A DNA stretch of 64,000 nt from Kineobactrum sediminis (GTDB lineage Bacteria > Pseudomonadota > Gammaproteobacteria > Pseudomonadales > Halieaceae), in assembly GCF_002868715.1 (NCBI RefSeq), contig NZ_PKLZ01000007.1:297314-361313 (forward strand). The letters run 5' to 3'. Made by a program: the position numbers and the translations under genes. Positions 19,251 through 28,200 of this stretch are shown here, piece after piece (the first letter of the stretch is position 1; each line of letters opens with the position of its first letter). Under the pieces are notes generated by a model that was not told the DNA's origin, did not search any database, and saw nothing but the letters and a program-made list of their open reading frames with translations.

Positions 19251-20021
19251 ATGGTGGCTGAAGTATTCGATTCGGTGGCGGGTGATGGCCCCGACGTGGT
19301 GCTCATGCATGGTTTGTTCGGTTCCGGCAACAATCTCGGTTCGCTGTCGCGCTCGCTGCAGGACCGCTACCGGGTTCACAGTCTAGATTTGCCCAATCAC
19401 GGTCGCTCCGCCTGGATGCCAGACATGGCCCTGGGCGATCTGGCCGCCGCTGTGCAGCACTGGATGACGCACCGCGGGCTCGAGACCGCACATTTTGTCG
19501 GGCATTCTCTCGGTGGCAAGGTCGCCATGCAGCTGGCGCTTGATGCTCCCTACTGCGTAGATGCACTGGTAGTAGCCGATATTGCCCCGGTGGCCTACCC
19601 GCCAGGTCACGACGCGGTTTTCGCCGCCCTGGCCGCGGTGGCCGAGGCGCAATGCCACAGCCGCCAGGAAGCCGCCGAACTGATGACCCCCTTTCTCAAG
19701 GAGGAGAGCACCATCCAGTTTCTGCTCACCAGCCTGCAGCGCGCAAGCGACGGCACCTGCCACTGGCGCTTTAATCTTCCGGTATTGCGCGACCATTACA
19801 GCGACGTACTGGCGGAGGTGCCTGCCCAGGAACCGTTTGACGGACGGGTCCTGTTTGTAAAAGGTGAAGCGTCTGATTACATCCAGGAACAGCATGAAGA
19901 AGCGATCAGGGAGCGCTTCCCGCGCGCTGAAATTGAGGTCATTCCCGATAGTGGCCACTGGCTGCACGCACAGCAGCCGCGCCTTTTTAACACAGTAGTA
20001 GGACGTTTTCTGGATGCATAA
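19251..20021 (+). CDS. ybfF: Alpha/beta hydrolase, YbfF-type esterase
   Basis: The 256-residue protein has the oxyanion-hole motif MHGLFGS, the nucleophile elbow GHSLGGK (Ser), and a late His in DSGHWLHAQQP, completing a Ser-Asp-His hydrolase. The whole sequence follows E. coli YbfF, including DIAPVAYPPG and the C-terminal FPRAEI segment. It probably hydrolyses short acyl esters or thioesters in the cytoplasm. It is followed 30 bases later by the DUF3301 gene, as is common in gammaproteobacteria. Confidence 0.85.
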   Translation: MVAEVFDSVAGDGPDVVLMHGLFGSGNNLGSLSRSLQDRYRVHSLDLPNHGRSAWMPDMALGDLAAAVQHWMTHRGLETAHFVGHSLGGKVAMQLALDAPYCVDALVVADIAPVAYPPGHDAVFAALAAVAEAQCHSRQEAAELMTPFLKEESTIQFLLTSLQRASDGTCHWRFNLPVLRDHYSDVLAEVPAQEPFDGRVLFVKGEASDYIQEQHEEAIRERFPRAEIEVIPDSGHWLHAQQPRLFNTVVGRFLDA

Positions 20022-20051
20022 ATACTCTCTGACACGGCAGCGAGGCTAGGG

Positions 20052-20378
20052 ATGCACTTTACCCTCGGGGAAATACTTGTCGTATTGGGCCTGGGCGCCG
20101 CCTGTGTCTGGTTCATGACGTCCATTCGTGTGCGTGAACTTGCCGTTACCGCGGTGACCAAAGCCGGACAGCGCGATGATTTCCAGCTGCTGGATCAAAC
20201 GGTACAACTTAACCGGCTATCCCTCAGCCGCGATGAACAACGCCGCTGGCGGGTCTGGCGTCAGTACAGGTTTGACTACAGTTATGACGGCGTGCAGCGT
20301 CACGAAGGCTTCGTGGTCATGCTGGGGCAGCGTTTGCAGGCGGTTATCGTGCGCGAGCCGGAAGCCACCCTGCACTGA
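20052..20378 (+). CDS. DUF3301 family membrane-anchored protein
   Basis: The 108-residue protein has one N-terminal hydrophobic helix (about residues 6-24), a VRELAVTAV segment and a basic, Arg/Trp/Tyr-rich C-terminal domain (SRDEQRRWRVWRQYRFDY), matching my memory of DUF3301. Function is unknown. It is probably a small inner-membrane protein with a cytoplasmic domain. Its stop lies 4 bases before the stop of the convergent LysE-type gene. Confidence 0.75.
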   Translation: MHFTLGEILVVLGLGAACVWFMTSIRVRELAVTAVTKAGQRDDFQLLDQTVQLNRLSLSRDEQRRWRVWRQYRFDYSYDGVQRHEGFVVMLGQRLQAVIVREPEATLH

Positions 20379-20382
20379 AGGC

Positions 20383-21036
20383 TCAGCCTGCACCAATCAT
20401 CAGGTTTACCACCATGCCCACCCCCAGCGCGCTCAATAGTGCGCCAAACAGGGTATTAACCACTACTGTACTGCGCTGAAAGCGTCGCATCAGTGGCGGC
20501 CTTGAAATCAGCGCCGCCACCAGGGCGTACCAGATGGCATCGGTAAGGCCCACGGCAAGAACCACGAGAACCAGTGTTAAGCGGTCGAGTTCATCCGGCA
20601 GAAACTGGCTTAACAGAGCCAGCATGAAAATGGCCAGCTTGGGGTTCAGGAACGCGACCAGGAAACCACTGATGGCCGCCGACACCATTTGCCGGGGGGT
20701 GGTGTTAACGGAACCGCCGGTGGGCGTTGCAGGGGCGGTCGGGGATGCCGTACGCCGATTGCGCAGGCCGTTGACTCCCAGGTAGACGAGATAGACTGCG
20801 CCGCTCAGCTGAAGTCCTATAAACAGCAGGGGCGAGCGTGCGATCAGCATGGCCAGGCCGGCGACGGTCACCGCGGCATAGCAGGCCACCGCGAAACCGT
20901 GGGCCACGGCGCAGGCAAGTCCTGCCCGGTGCCCCCCAGCAAGCGTATTGCGCAACACCACGACAAGGCTTGGTCCCGGCGACATGGCGCCAAGCAGGCA
21001 AATACCCAGCAGTGAGAACCACAAACTCAATGACAT
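20383..21036 (-). CDS. LysE/RhtB-family amino-acid exporter
   Basis: The 217-residue integral membrane protein has six hydrophobic helices, with the family signature GAMSPGPSLVVVLRN in the first pair and FLNPKLAIFMLALL in the middle. It is likely to export an amino acid or a homoserine-lactone-type metabolite across the inner membrane. The start at 21036 (MSLSLWF) gives the usual N-terminal helix; the 19-residue upstream extension is polar and unlikely. Confidence 0.88.
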   Translation of the reverse strand: MSLSLWFSLLGICLLGAMSPGPSLVVVLRNTLAGGHRAGLACAVAHGFAVACYAAVTVAGLAMLIARSPLLFIGLQLSGAVYLVYLGVNGLRNRRTASPTAPATPTGGSVNTTPRQMVSAAISGFLVAFLNPKLAIFMLALLSQFLPDELDRLTLVLVVLAVGLTDAIWYALVAALISRPPLMRRFQRSTVVVNTLFGALLSALGVGMVVNLMIGAG

Positions 21037-21454
21037 GAAAAGCCCTTTTTGCAGTAACGTAACCCGTTTTCCCGACTCATCATTTTTCCACAATATCTGT
21101 GGATAAGTCGGTGAGTAAATTGTTTAAGCGAGCCTTCAGGCCAGTAAGTGAGGGATATGTTACAGATTGGTTAAAAAACCAACAATAATAATATATTCAA
21201 TAAAAACAACTAGTTAAAAATAAAACCTCATGTTGAAAGTGCGGGAGTGAGGCTAAGCAACCATTGAGGGTACCGTGCACTGCTAATGTGCATAACCTTT
21301 TGAGCCTGCTACCTAAAGTAACCCGGCTGCGTCAAGGGAAACATCGCCCGCGGATCGTGGCTCGGTAATAATTTGCATAAGCTGTGAAAAGTGCTATCTG
21401 GATAGAGTTTCCCCATCCGTCAAGTAATTTTGCTCATGTTACCGCAGTAACCGT
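21037..21454. other. AT-rich intergenic region without a supported gene
   Basis: These 418 bases lie between queD and the LysE-type gene (both leftward). The part from 21165 to 21230 is unusually AT-rich and the rest is mixed. There are no ORFs of coding character, no tRNA and no perfect terminator. It presumably contains the promoter of the exporter gene. A small RNA cannot be ruled out. Confidence 0.4.
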
Positions 21455-21814
21455 TCAATCCTGTCCCCGATAGATACAGCCGGAAGTGCAGGTTTCGCGA
21501 ATTTCAACCTGCGCCAGTTGCGGGAGCGCTGAAGCCAGCTGCTGCCAGATCCAGCGCGCAATATTCTCACTGGTGGGATTTTCCAGCCCGGGGATATCGT
21601 TCAGGTAGTAATGGTCGAGACGATCCAGGACCGGCTGGAAGGCGCGCTTCAGGTCACCGAAATCCATTACCCAACCGCTGGGTTCGCGAGCTTCGCCGGA
21701 GACAGTGAGCCGAACCTGGAAGGAATGTCCGTGCAGGCGTGCACATTTGTGTCCCGGCGGTACATTGGGGAGACGATGCGCTGCCTCAAAATGAAATTCT
21801 TTATAAATATCCAT
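21455..21814 (-). CDS. queD: 6-carboxytetrahydropterin synthase QueD
   Basis: The 119-residue protein has the PTPS fold with zinc ligands: one His in FHFEAAHRL and two in CARLHGHSF. The catalytic Cys is in CARLHGH, and the C-terminal Glu is in IRETCTSGC. It converts dihydroneopterin triphosphate to 6-carboxytetrahydropterin in queuosine biosynthesis. The start at 21814 (MDIYKEF) gives normal length; a 46-residue in-frame extension is rejected. It is divergent from the tRNA pair. Confidence 0.92.
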   Translation of the reverse strand: MDIYKEFHFEAAHRLPNVPPGHKCARLHGHSFQVRLTVSGEAREPSGWVMDFGDLKRAFQPVLDRLDHYYLNDIPGLENPTSENIARWIWQQLASALPQLAQVEIRETCTSGCIYRGQD

Positions 21815-21939
21815 GTGCTGCAAACCTGTGTGATGGCGTTGGATGCCAGCACTGCCAGCGCTGGAAGCGCGCGATTTTACTACGAAATAGCCTTTATTTT
21901 CAGCACCTGGTTTTTTTGCCGTAATTTCCGCGTGAACGT

Positions 21940-21967
21940 TTGACAGCCCCACTTTTATCTCTATAAT
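21940..21967 (+). promoter_or_regulatory. Sigma70 promoter of the tRNA-Val/tRNA-Asp transcript
   Basis: TTGACA at 21940-21945 and TATAAT at 21962-21967 are both perfect consensus boxes with a 16-base spacer. A GC-rich discriminator (GCGCG) follows, as in stringently controlled stable-RNA promoters. Transcription would start about 7 bases further on, just before tRNA-Val. Confidence 0.88.
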
Positions 21968-21984
21968 GCGCGTTCTCGGTCAGG

Positions 21985-22060
21985 GGGTGGTTAGCTCAGC
22001 TGGGAGAGCATCTGCCTTACAAGCAGAGGGTCGGCGGTTCGATCCCGTCACCACCCACCA
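21985..22060 (+). tRNA. tRNA-Val (anticodon TAC)
   Basis: The 76-base cloverleaf has a GGGTGGT/ACCACCC acceptor stem, a TAGCTCAGCTGGGAGAGCA D-arm, the anticodon loop CTTACAA, a GGTTCGATC T-arm and an encoded CCA. It is read as tRNA-Val(TAC). Confidence 0.96.
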
Positions 22061-22082
22061 TATCGACACCGGGAAAAGTTCT

Positions 22083-22159
22083 GGAGCGGTAGTTCAGTTG
22101 GTTAGAATACCGGCCTGTCACGCCGGGGGTCGCGGGTTCGAGTCCCGTCCGCTCCGCCA
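22083..22159 (+). tRNA. tRNA-Asp (anticodon GTC)
   Basis: The 77-base cloverleaf has a GGAGCGG/CCGCTCC acceptor stem, the anticodon loop CTGTCAC, a GGTTCGAGT T-arm and an encoded CCA. It follows tRNA-Val by 22 bases and is likely co-transcribed. A T-run (ACTTTTTC) shortly after may help termination. The pair borders the mobile and accessory region. Confidence 0.96.
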
Positions 22160-23097
22160 ACTTTTTCAACAAGTGACAACACACGGGGTAAAGCAACAGA
22201 AGCCCCTTCAGCCCCATACCCGCAGCACTCCCTATCCCAAACTACTGGTTCTACCCAATTAACGGGGGATGAGCCGGTTTTCACTAAACCCGATTGATAC
22301 TGCCCGCGGAACGCCGCACCGTCCAGCCGCAGTGGGTTAAGACCCTCAAGCGGTAATTTTCAAAGTTTCTGAACCCGCACGCTCTCCTCGACATCATTTC
22401 CATCTTGTTGTGGAAGCCCTCGGTCACACCATTACTCTTCGAGAATCGCCACATGGCGGTCACGGGCTCCAGCCAGGATTTGAGGGGTTTCGCCAGCCGG
22501 TGAAGCGAGCTTGCGTGAAGCTGTTTGATCAACTTGGGTAGCGCTGTTTTTGCCCGTTTCCTGGTCAAGGTTTTCAGGAGCAGCAACCGATTCAGGCGCT
22601 GCTTGGCTTCGTACAGGGCGTTTAGCACCGGGAATGCTCTGAGGTACGTGCCGAGGTTGTCGCTCTGCTCGTGCCACAGGCGCCATTGATGACGGCGCAT
22701 CAGGCTAAGCAGGCCGCGGTTCTTGCGGCCCTCGAGGTCGTGGTCCTGCCAAGCCTTCAAATAGCGCCTCAGACTGGACTCGGAGCGCCCGAGCACTACA
22801 TCAAACACCTTGTTGCGCTTGAGGTGCACCAGGGTGGTGGCATCATAGCCACGCTTGCTGCGGGTAAAGAAGTGCTCATCAATCCCCAGGACCTTGGGGC
22901 AGGGCCTATTCTTCATCTCAGACGGCCGCAGATGGCAGTGGCTCTGATGCCACCTCTCCACGGTGGCAGGACTAATGTTGTGGGTCAGCGTGAACTTACG
23001 CTGGGTGACACCGCCGTCGGGGGCAGAGCGGCCGGCCTGGCGTCGACCTCAAGACCTCGATCGCGGTCGACCCGCTCGACCTCCAGGTCGGATATGC

Positions 23098-23101
23098 CTA
23101 G
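23098..23101. repeat. CTAG target-site duplication, left copy
   Basis: CTAG stands directly outside the left inverted repeat of the IS1182-like element and recurs at 24688-24691. Removing the element and one CTAG restores the ISL3 transposase frame (ACT CTA GGC ATA), which confirms the boundary. Confidence 0.85.
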
Positions 23102-23116
23102 CAGTCTGTCGGACTT
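23102..23116 (+). repeat. IS1182-like left terminal inverted repeat
   Basis: CAGTCTGTCGGACTT is the exact reverse complement of 24673-24687. Confidence 0.9.
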
Positions 23117-23255
23117 GCGCCTGACAGACATCGTTTAAAGTTGCAGTAATTGCCCGGGTTCGCATTTCGGTGTCTGTTGGCTCTCAGGATGAACAAATCA
23201 GGCTTCACAACGGCTCCAGGCGCTTCCTGTAGGGCGGGGAAACGGTAAAAGACCA

Positions 23256-24616
23256 TCACAGCGCTGGTCTCAACACATTCATCCGCTTCACGTTCCATGC
23301 CAAGGTGGCTAAGGTCCACTCGCCCCTGACGTTGTCCGCACCTCGCAGCGAGAACTGCCGCAAACCCATGACATGCTTGATAATGCCAAACACGGGTTCC
23401 ACCGTTTGTTTTCTCAGCGCGTAAAGCGTACGCCCCGACTGCGTCGTTAACTGGTGTTTCATTAACGCCACCGGATCTTCCGTATCAGGAGCCGGCGCGT
23501 CAGGCGCGAATCGGTCAAACACAGATCGATGATGTTGATCCCGCCCTGCCGCCAGTGACGGCTGGATATTGCTCGTGATACAGGCCTGGACATTCGTCTG
23601 GCTGAAGTAGCCGGTGTCAGCCAGCAGGTGCGTAGCGGTGCCTAATGCCTTGGGCAAGGCGCATAGTTTGCTCAGGGCCGGCACGATCTCCTGCTTGTCA
23701 TTGGTCGCTTGCGTGATGTGTGCACTAACCACCAGCATCGTCTCGGTATCTACCCCAGCTTGTGCGTTGTAGCACTGCTCAAAGCCGCCGCCGGATACCG
23801 CATGATGCGTGACTCTTCATCGGCCAGATTAACCTGATCTCTATCCTGAGGGCCGGGTAGCGGTGGTTCAGGCTCCCGGCCCCGGGGTTTTTTTCCCGCA
23901 TCCCTCTGAGCCTGCCGTTTGGACTGCTTTTGCTGATACTCGGCCTGCTCTCGCTCAAAGCGTTCCTGTGCTCGTGCTTCAATTTTCCGTTTGGCCTCAG
24001 CCAGCGCTTCCAGCCGGGCTTCGCGCCGGGCGATCTCCGCAGGAACGTCCATTCCTTCAACAACCGGCGCCTGATCTGCCGCCTCCGCTTGCGCGGTGAG
24101 GGCGCTGACTTCCGCCTTCAGCTGCGCTTCGATCTTCCTGGCATGCCCATAAGATAGCGCCTTGTGCTTGCTGGCGTTCGCCTTCACCTTGGTGCCGTCC
24201 AGGGCGATCCGCCCCAGCTTCATCAACTTCATTTCGCGCGCCAGCAGCAGGACCTGAACAAACAGGCTCTCAAGCTGGGGCAAAAAGCGGCGCCGGAACG
24301 CGGCTATGGTGTCGTGATCCGGATGCGTGTTGGCCGCCAGGTAGCGGAAGGCAATCGAGTCATAGGTGGCGCGTTCACTCTTGCGACTGGAAAATACCCC
24401 GGTCGCGTAACCGTAAATCAGCAAGCTGAGTAATACAGCGGGGTGATGAGCCTGCGAACCCCGCCCTGCATACTGGCGTGTCAGTTCAGACAGGTCGAGC
24501 TGATCAACCACCTCCACCACAAAGCGTGCCAGGTGATCTTCGGGCAGCCAATCCTGCATGGAGGGTGGAAACAAATAATCGGTATCCCGATCCGCGTTTA
24601 CGAAATTCGCCATCAT
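23256..24616 (-). pseudogene. IS1182-family transposase, single frameshift
   Basis: The N-terminal 280 residues run from an IS1182-type NADRDTDYLFPPSM start through the DGTKVKANASKH catalytic segment and a long charged coiled region. The frame is lost at about 23800: the sequence reads CGCATCATGCGGTATCC, and one missing base would restore the conserved VSGGGFEQCYNAQ segment. The second half (VVSAHITQATNDKQE onward, about 160 residues) continues in the other frame to 23256. Since no slippery heptamer is visible at the site, a true mutation is more likely than programmed frameshifting. Confidence 0.85.
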
Positions 24617-24672
24617 TGCGCCCCGATCACTGATAGAGTGGCATCATTATCCCATGTCGATACTGTTTGGTT

Positions 24673-24687
24673 AAGTCCGACAGACTG
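24673..24687 (-). repeat. IS1182-like right terminal inverted repeat
   Basis: AAGTCCGACAGACTG is the exact reverse complement of 23102-23116 and is followed by the second CTAG copy at 24688-24691. Confidence 0.9.
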
Positions 24688-24777
24688 CTAGAGTGCTTCC
24701 TGCGTGGGACATCGGTATTCTCCATTAAATTGATCGTCGCAAAATCAGTGTAATGAATACCGGTGTCCCCCGTTAAT

Positions 24778-25235
24778 GATGAAGAGCCCACGCCCAGCTA
24801 TTAGCCACTCGGTGGCTTTGGCAATACAATAATGAACGGCCAAACACGGCTATTGGAGGCGAATCACCAACCCAGCTGGCACAGGTAGTATAACCCTCTA
24901 CTCAACGGGCGATTAAAAATGGGGGGATTACACTGGGTTTTTCGAAATAGTGTTATCTAATCCATGGATAGCTGTTGGGTTTCCATGGTTGCGTTGTCGG
25001 TTTTTTTTACACTCCAACTATGTGGCGTTTAGTGATTCACGACGACCACATTGATTTTTATTGATTAAGTATACTTTGGCATAATAATTGCTTGACAGAG
25101 AGCGTTAGAAGTTTGTTGCGGCTATCGGCCTTTCCTTCAGCTATTTTCGTAACGGGGTTTTGAAGACATACCGCGAAACCAGAATTGCACTCCTGTCTGG
25201 GTTCACGCAAATAAAAATTAGACGGAAGATCTGCA
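24778..25235. other. Intergenic leader region upstream of the giant LEPR/RTX gene
   Basis: These 458 bases between the IS remnant and the giant gene are AT-rich and contain no ORF of coding character. They carry a possible promoter at 25061-25088 and a Shine-Dalgarno GGAAG 8 bases before the start. The long leader of about 150 bases after that promoter could be regulatory, but I see no known riboswitch. Confidence 0.45.
25061..25088 (+). promoter_or_regulatory. Possible promoter of the LEPR/RTX secretion operon
   Basis: TTGATT (25061-25066) and AATAAT (25083-25088) are separated by 16 bases in a strongly AT-rich stretch. Both boxes deviate from consensus, and overlapping alternatives exist (TATACT at 25070, CATAAT at 25080), so this is a weak call. 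Confidence 0.35.
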
Positions 25236-28200
25236 ATGAACCGACTCCCCCTGAACAGTGCCAAAAGATGGCTGGAACTTCGTCGACAAGCCTTTTCTGA
25301 CAGTCCTCCGTTTGAGAAAGCGCCGAACCAGATGGCTCAGGCATTTCGCCTCGAAGCCTTGGAGCCGCGGCTGCTCTTGTCTGCAGACCCGGTGCTTGGA
25401 GAGCTGGCCCGCTGGGTAGAGGACAACGGAAGCGATGAAACCGATACGCTATCGGCCATTATTCAGGAGATGAACGAGGCTTCCCAGGCGGCTCTTATGT
25501 CTGGTGCAGAGGCGGGTGGTCGCAGCGACATTCCAGTCTCCTGGCCAGAATCCTGGTCTGATACTGACGAAAGCCCCGGAACCGAGGTGCATGCCCTGAC
25601 TGCAGAAGGGACGCCCGATGCGGAGGCACCGGCAGATATTGATCAGAGTGTGGCCGATGCGGCTTTGGCCGCCGCCAAAACCCGATTTACCCAGCTGGGT
25701 ACGGGCTTTGACGCCGCCGACCTTACTGGCATCAGCATCACTGTTGCTACAACCGGAGAGCTCGCTGAGGGCGTTGTCGCCCAAGTGGCGGGCAGCGTTA
25801 TCACCGTCGATGCTAACGCTGCAGGCTTTGGTTGGTACGTCGACGATAACTACATGACGGATGATGAATTCGACGCGCCTTCCCCCGGAGTTGCCGGCAA
25901 CATTGACCTGCTCTCCGTGGTCATGCACGAAATTGGCCACGTGTTACTCGGGGAGGCGCACGATGGCACTCCTGACACGTTAATGTCCGAGACGATTGCG
26001 GAAGGTGAGCGGCAGATTGCTGTGACGTTCGACAATACGGTCAATGCACAGCTGGCCAATATCGTTGGTGATATCACCCTCAACTCAGTGATAGACGCAG
26101 TGCTCGGTGCACTGGATGGCGTAGCACCCGTTGACGGGGCAGTGTCTTTCACCACGGATCTTGGGCGTGAGATTGTCATTGGTGAAACAGTAAACGATGG
26201 CCACGACCTGGTTCTGGATGGGGTGACGTTGTCCTTCAGTGAGCTGGCGTTCGACGGCACGGCCTGGGCCGGCAAAGTTGTCGTCGAGGCGACGAAAGGC
26301 GAGCTGCTGTCAAACTTCCTGAGCATAGCGCTTGAGGATTCCGACAAGGATGCCGATGACTATGCTGTCGTGGGGACCGTCGTGCTGGGTACGTCAAATC
26401 TCTCTCAGCTGGCCATTGACGATGTAGACGCCTTTACGTCGAACTCCGACAAGTTGGGCATTCCAACGCTGCTGGATGTAGATATTACTGGCGTAACCCT
26501 CTCTTTCAATGATTTTCGGGGTGACGCCAACGACAATAACCTGGCTTTCACGGCAGCTGTCACTGGCCTTAAAGGAGTTGTGCCAGCCTCTTTCAAAGAT
26601 CAGTTCAATTTAGAGTTTTCTGGCTCGGTCAACGTGGCCTTTGAGCTTGATGAGCTGGAGGGGACAGATGCCGACGCCTCTGCGCTCACGAAAGCCCTGT
26701 TCAATGATGTTGCATCCAGTGGTTTCACTTTCAGCGCCTCCGGGAAGTTGGAAAATGTCGGCAGTTTCTCTGGAGCTGTCATCTATGAGTCTGTGCCTGA
26801 CGAGAACGATCCTGAAAATCCGATAGAGCTGTTTGCGCTCTCTGGCAATATCACCCTGGGCCCCAAAATCATGGGCAAGGACGCCGCGGGCAAGGACATC
26901 ACCAAGAACGCCCAATTTGCGTTTGCGTTCTCCGAGTTGGGGCCGCTCGATGCCTTCATAGGCAGCAGTACAGATCCGATTGCGATTCAGGGCCAGGGTT
27001 ATCAGATCAAGGTGACCGGCCTGGGGGTTGCTTTCAATAACACCATCGAGGGTCGCCAGACAGATGTAGACTTTACGGTCGGTGGCAATGCTATCCCCGC
27101 GTACGATGAGAATGGGGATGGTGGTAAGGGCACTATTACCCTTCAGATTCCTCATGACCATGATCACAACAAGGATGGCAAGGCCGATCAAGCTCTGGAT
27201 TTCGAAGCAGGTGACGAGCTCCGAATCCAGAAAGCGACCAACGCCGTGCTCAATGGCCTGTGGGTGGTTACCGAAGCCACGGCTGAAAGCGTTACCTTCT
27301 CTCTTGGTGATACCGACCCCGGTACGCTGATAGCGGAGGTGGGAGCACAGCTGATTCGCCACACGATCCGCGAGCCTGAGGATCTAACCGATGAAGGCCT
27401 TGCCAACGGCATTGCCCCGCCCTCCGATGTGGCGGCGTGGCGAGACCAGCTGGTAGGGGCGGTGGGCAACCAGGTTGCCAATTATGTCAGTTGGGCATCG
27501 TTCTCCGGGCAGTTCGTGCTTGGCGGAAAAGCGGATATCGAATTCAGGGATAAAGCCCAGGAAGCAGCGGAAACAGGAATTTCGCCCGACAAGCTCAAAG
27601 GCAACCTTGATGTGATGATCGACAGTGACCTGAACTTGCTCCTTCAGGGTCAGCTCAACATCTATAACAAGACGCTTCTGCTGCCCGCCAAGCTCTTCGC
27701 CAGCCTTGACAGTATTGAATACGGTGAAGCCGCATTTCTGCTAAATGCAGAGCTGAATGGCGGCTCGAACCTGCCGTCAGATTCCACCAACCCCAACAGC
27801 AACAAGTTCCTCGAGCTGAATGCAAAAATTGCGTTCAGTGCGGTTGACGACGCCTTTGCCATCGAAGCTAACGGCCGCTACGACCTTTTGGTGCCTGGCG
27901 ATATCACCACGATCACGCTGGAAGGCGCCGCCGAGCTCGTATTCACGCCTGATGTGTCGAATACCGCTGTCGAGATTGAATTCAGCTTCGGTGCGGAATT
28001 GCGTGAAACCTTTGTCGGCACTATTGGCCGCGCTGATGGCGCCTTCACTGCGACACTTTCTGATGGCGCTCTGCCCACCATTTACGGTGCGGCGGTTCTG
28101 GATATCAATCTCGATTTTCTTGATGGCTACGGGATTGAGTTTGACGCCGGTATTGAGGGTGCCCTGCTGCTCAATACCACTGGCCTTGACCAAACCGTGG

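Larger units (their letters stand above)
23102..24687 (-). mobile_element. IS1182-like insertion sequence, 1586 bp
   Basis: The ends are perfect 15-bp inverted repeats (CAGTCTGTCGGACTT at 23102-23116 and its complement at 24673-24687), flanked by CTAG on both sides. The single gene inside encodes an IS1182-family transposase on the minus strand, carrying one frameshift. The boundaries are set by the repeats and by restoration of the interrupted ISL3 reading frame. Confidence 0.88.
22284..24712 (-). pseudogene. ISL3-family transposase, broken by insertion and internal deletion
   Basis: The 3' part (22284-23098) encodes the typical ISL3 DDE region: KVLGIDEHFF, ARRACGFRN-like and NYRLRVLTHCG segments. 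Reading upstream in the same frame gives GVTQRKFTLTHNIS. Just beyond, in another frame, the ISL3 N-terminus ISDLEVERVDRDRGLEV appears, so the zinc-finger region of roughly 100 residues has been lost with a frameshift at about 23020-23040. The N-terminus is cut by the IS1182-like element. Its first codons (MSHAGST) lie beyond that element at 24692-24712, starting from an ATG at 24712 preceded by GGAG. The gene cannot make an active transposase. Confidence 0.8.
22258..24777 (-). mobile_element. Decayed ISL3-type insertion sequence, interrupted by an IS1182-like element
   Basis: The 12-bp string ATTAACGGGGGA at 22258-22269 recurs as its exact inverse at 24766-24777. A further CCGGT-TTCA-TA similarity lies inside both ends, so these are read as terminal inverted repeats. 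Between them lies an ISL3-like transposase gene in pieces and a complete IS1182-like element. No clear 8-bp target duplication flanks the outer ends, so they may have drifted. Confidence 0.65.

Noticed and set aside
23750..23810. Programmed frameshifting in the IS1182-like transposase
   Set aside because: No slippery run is seen at the break, and IS1182 transposases are normally a single frame; a mutation is simpler.
22250..24785. 8-bp target duplication of the outer ISL3 element
   Set aside because: Sequences flanking the ATTAACGGGGGA repeats do not match each other over 8 bases.
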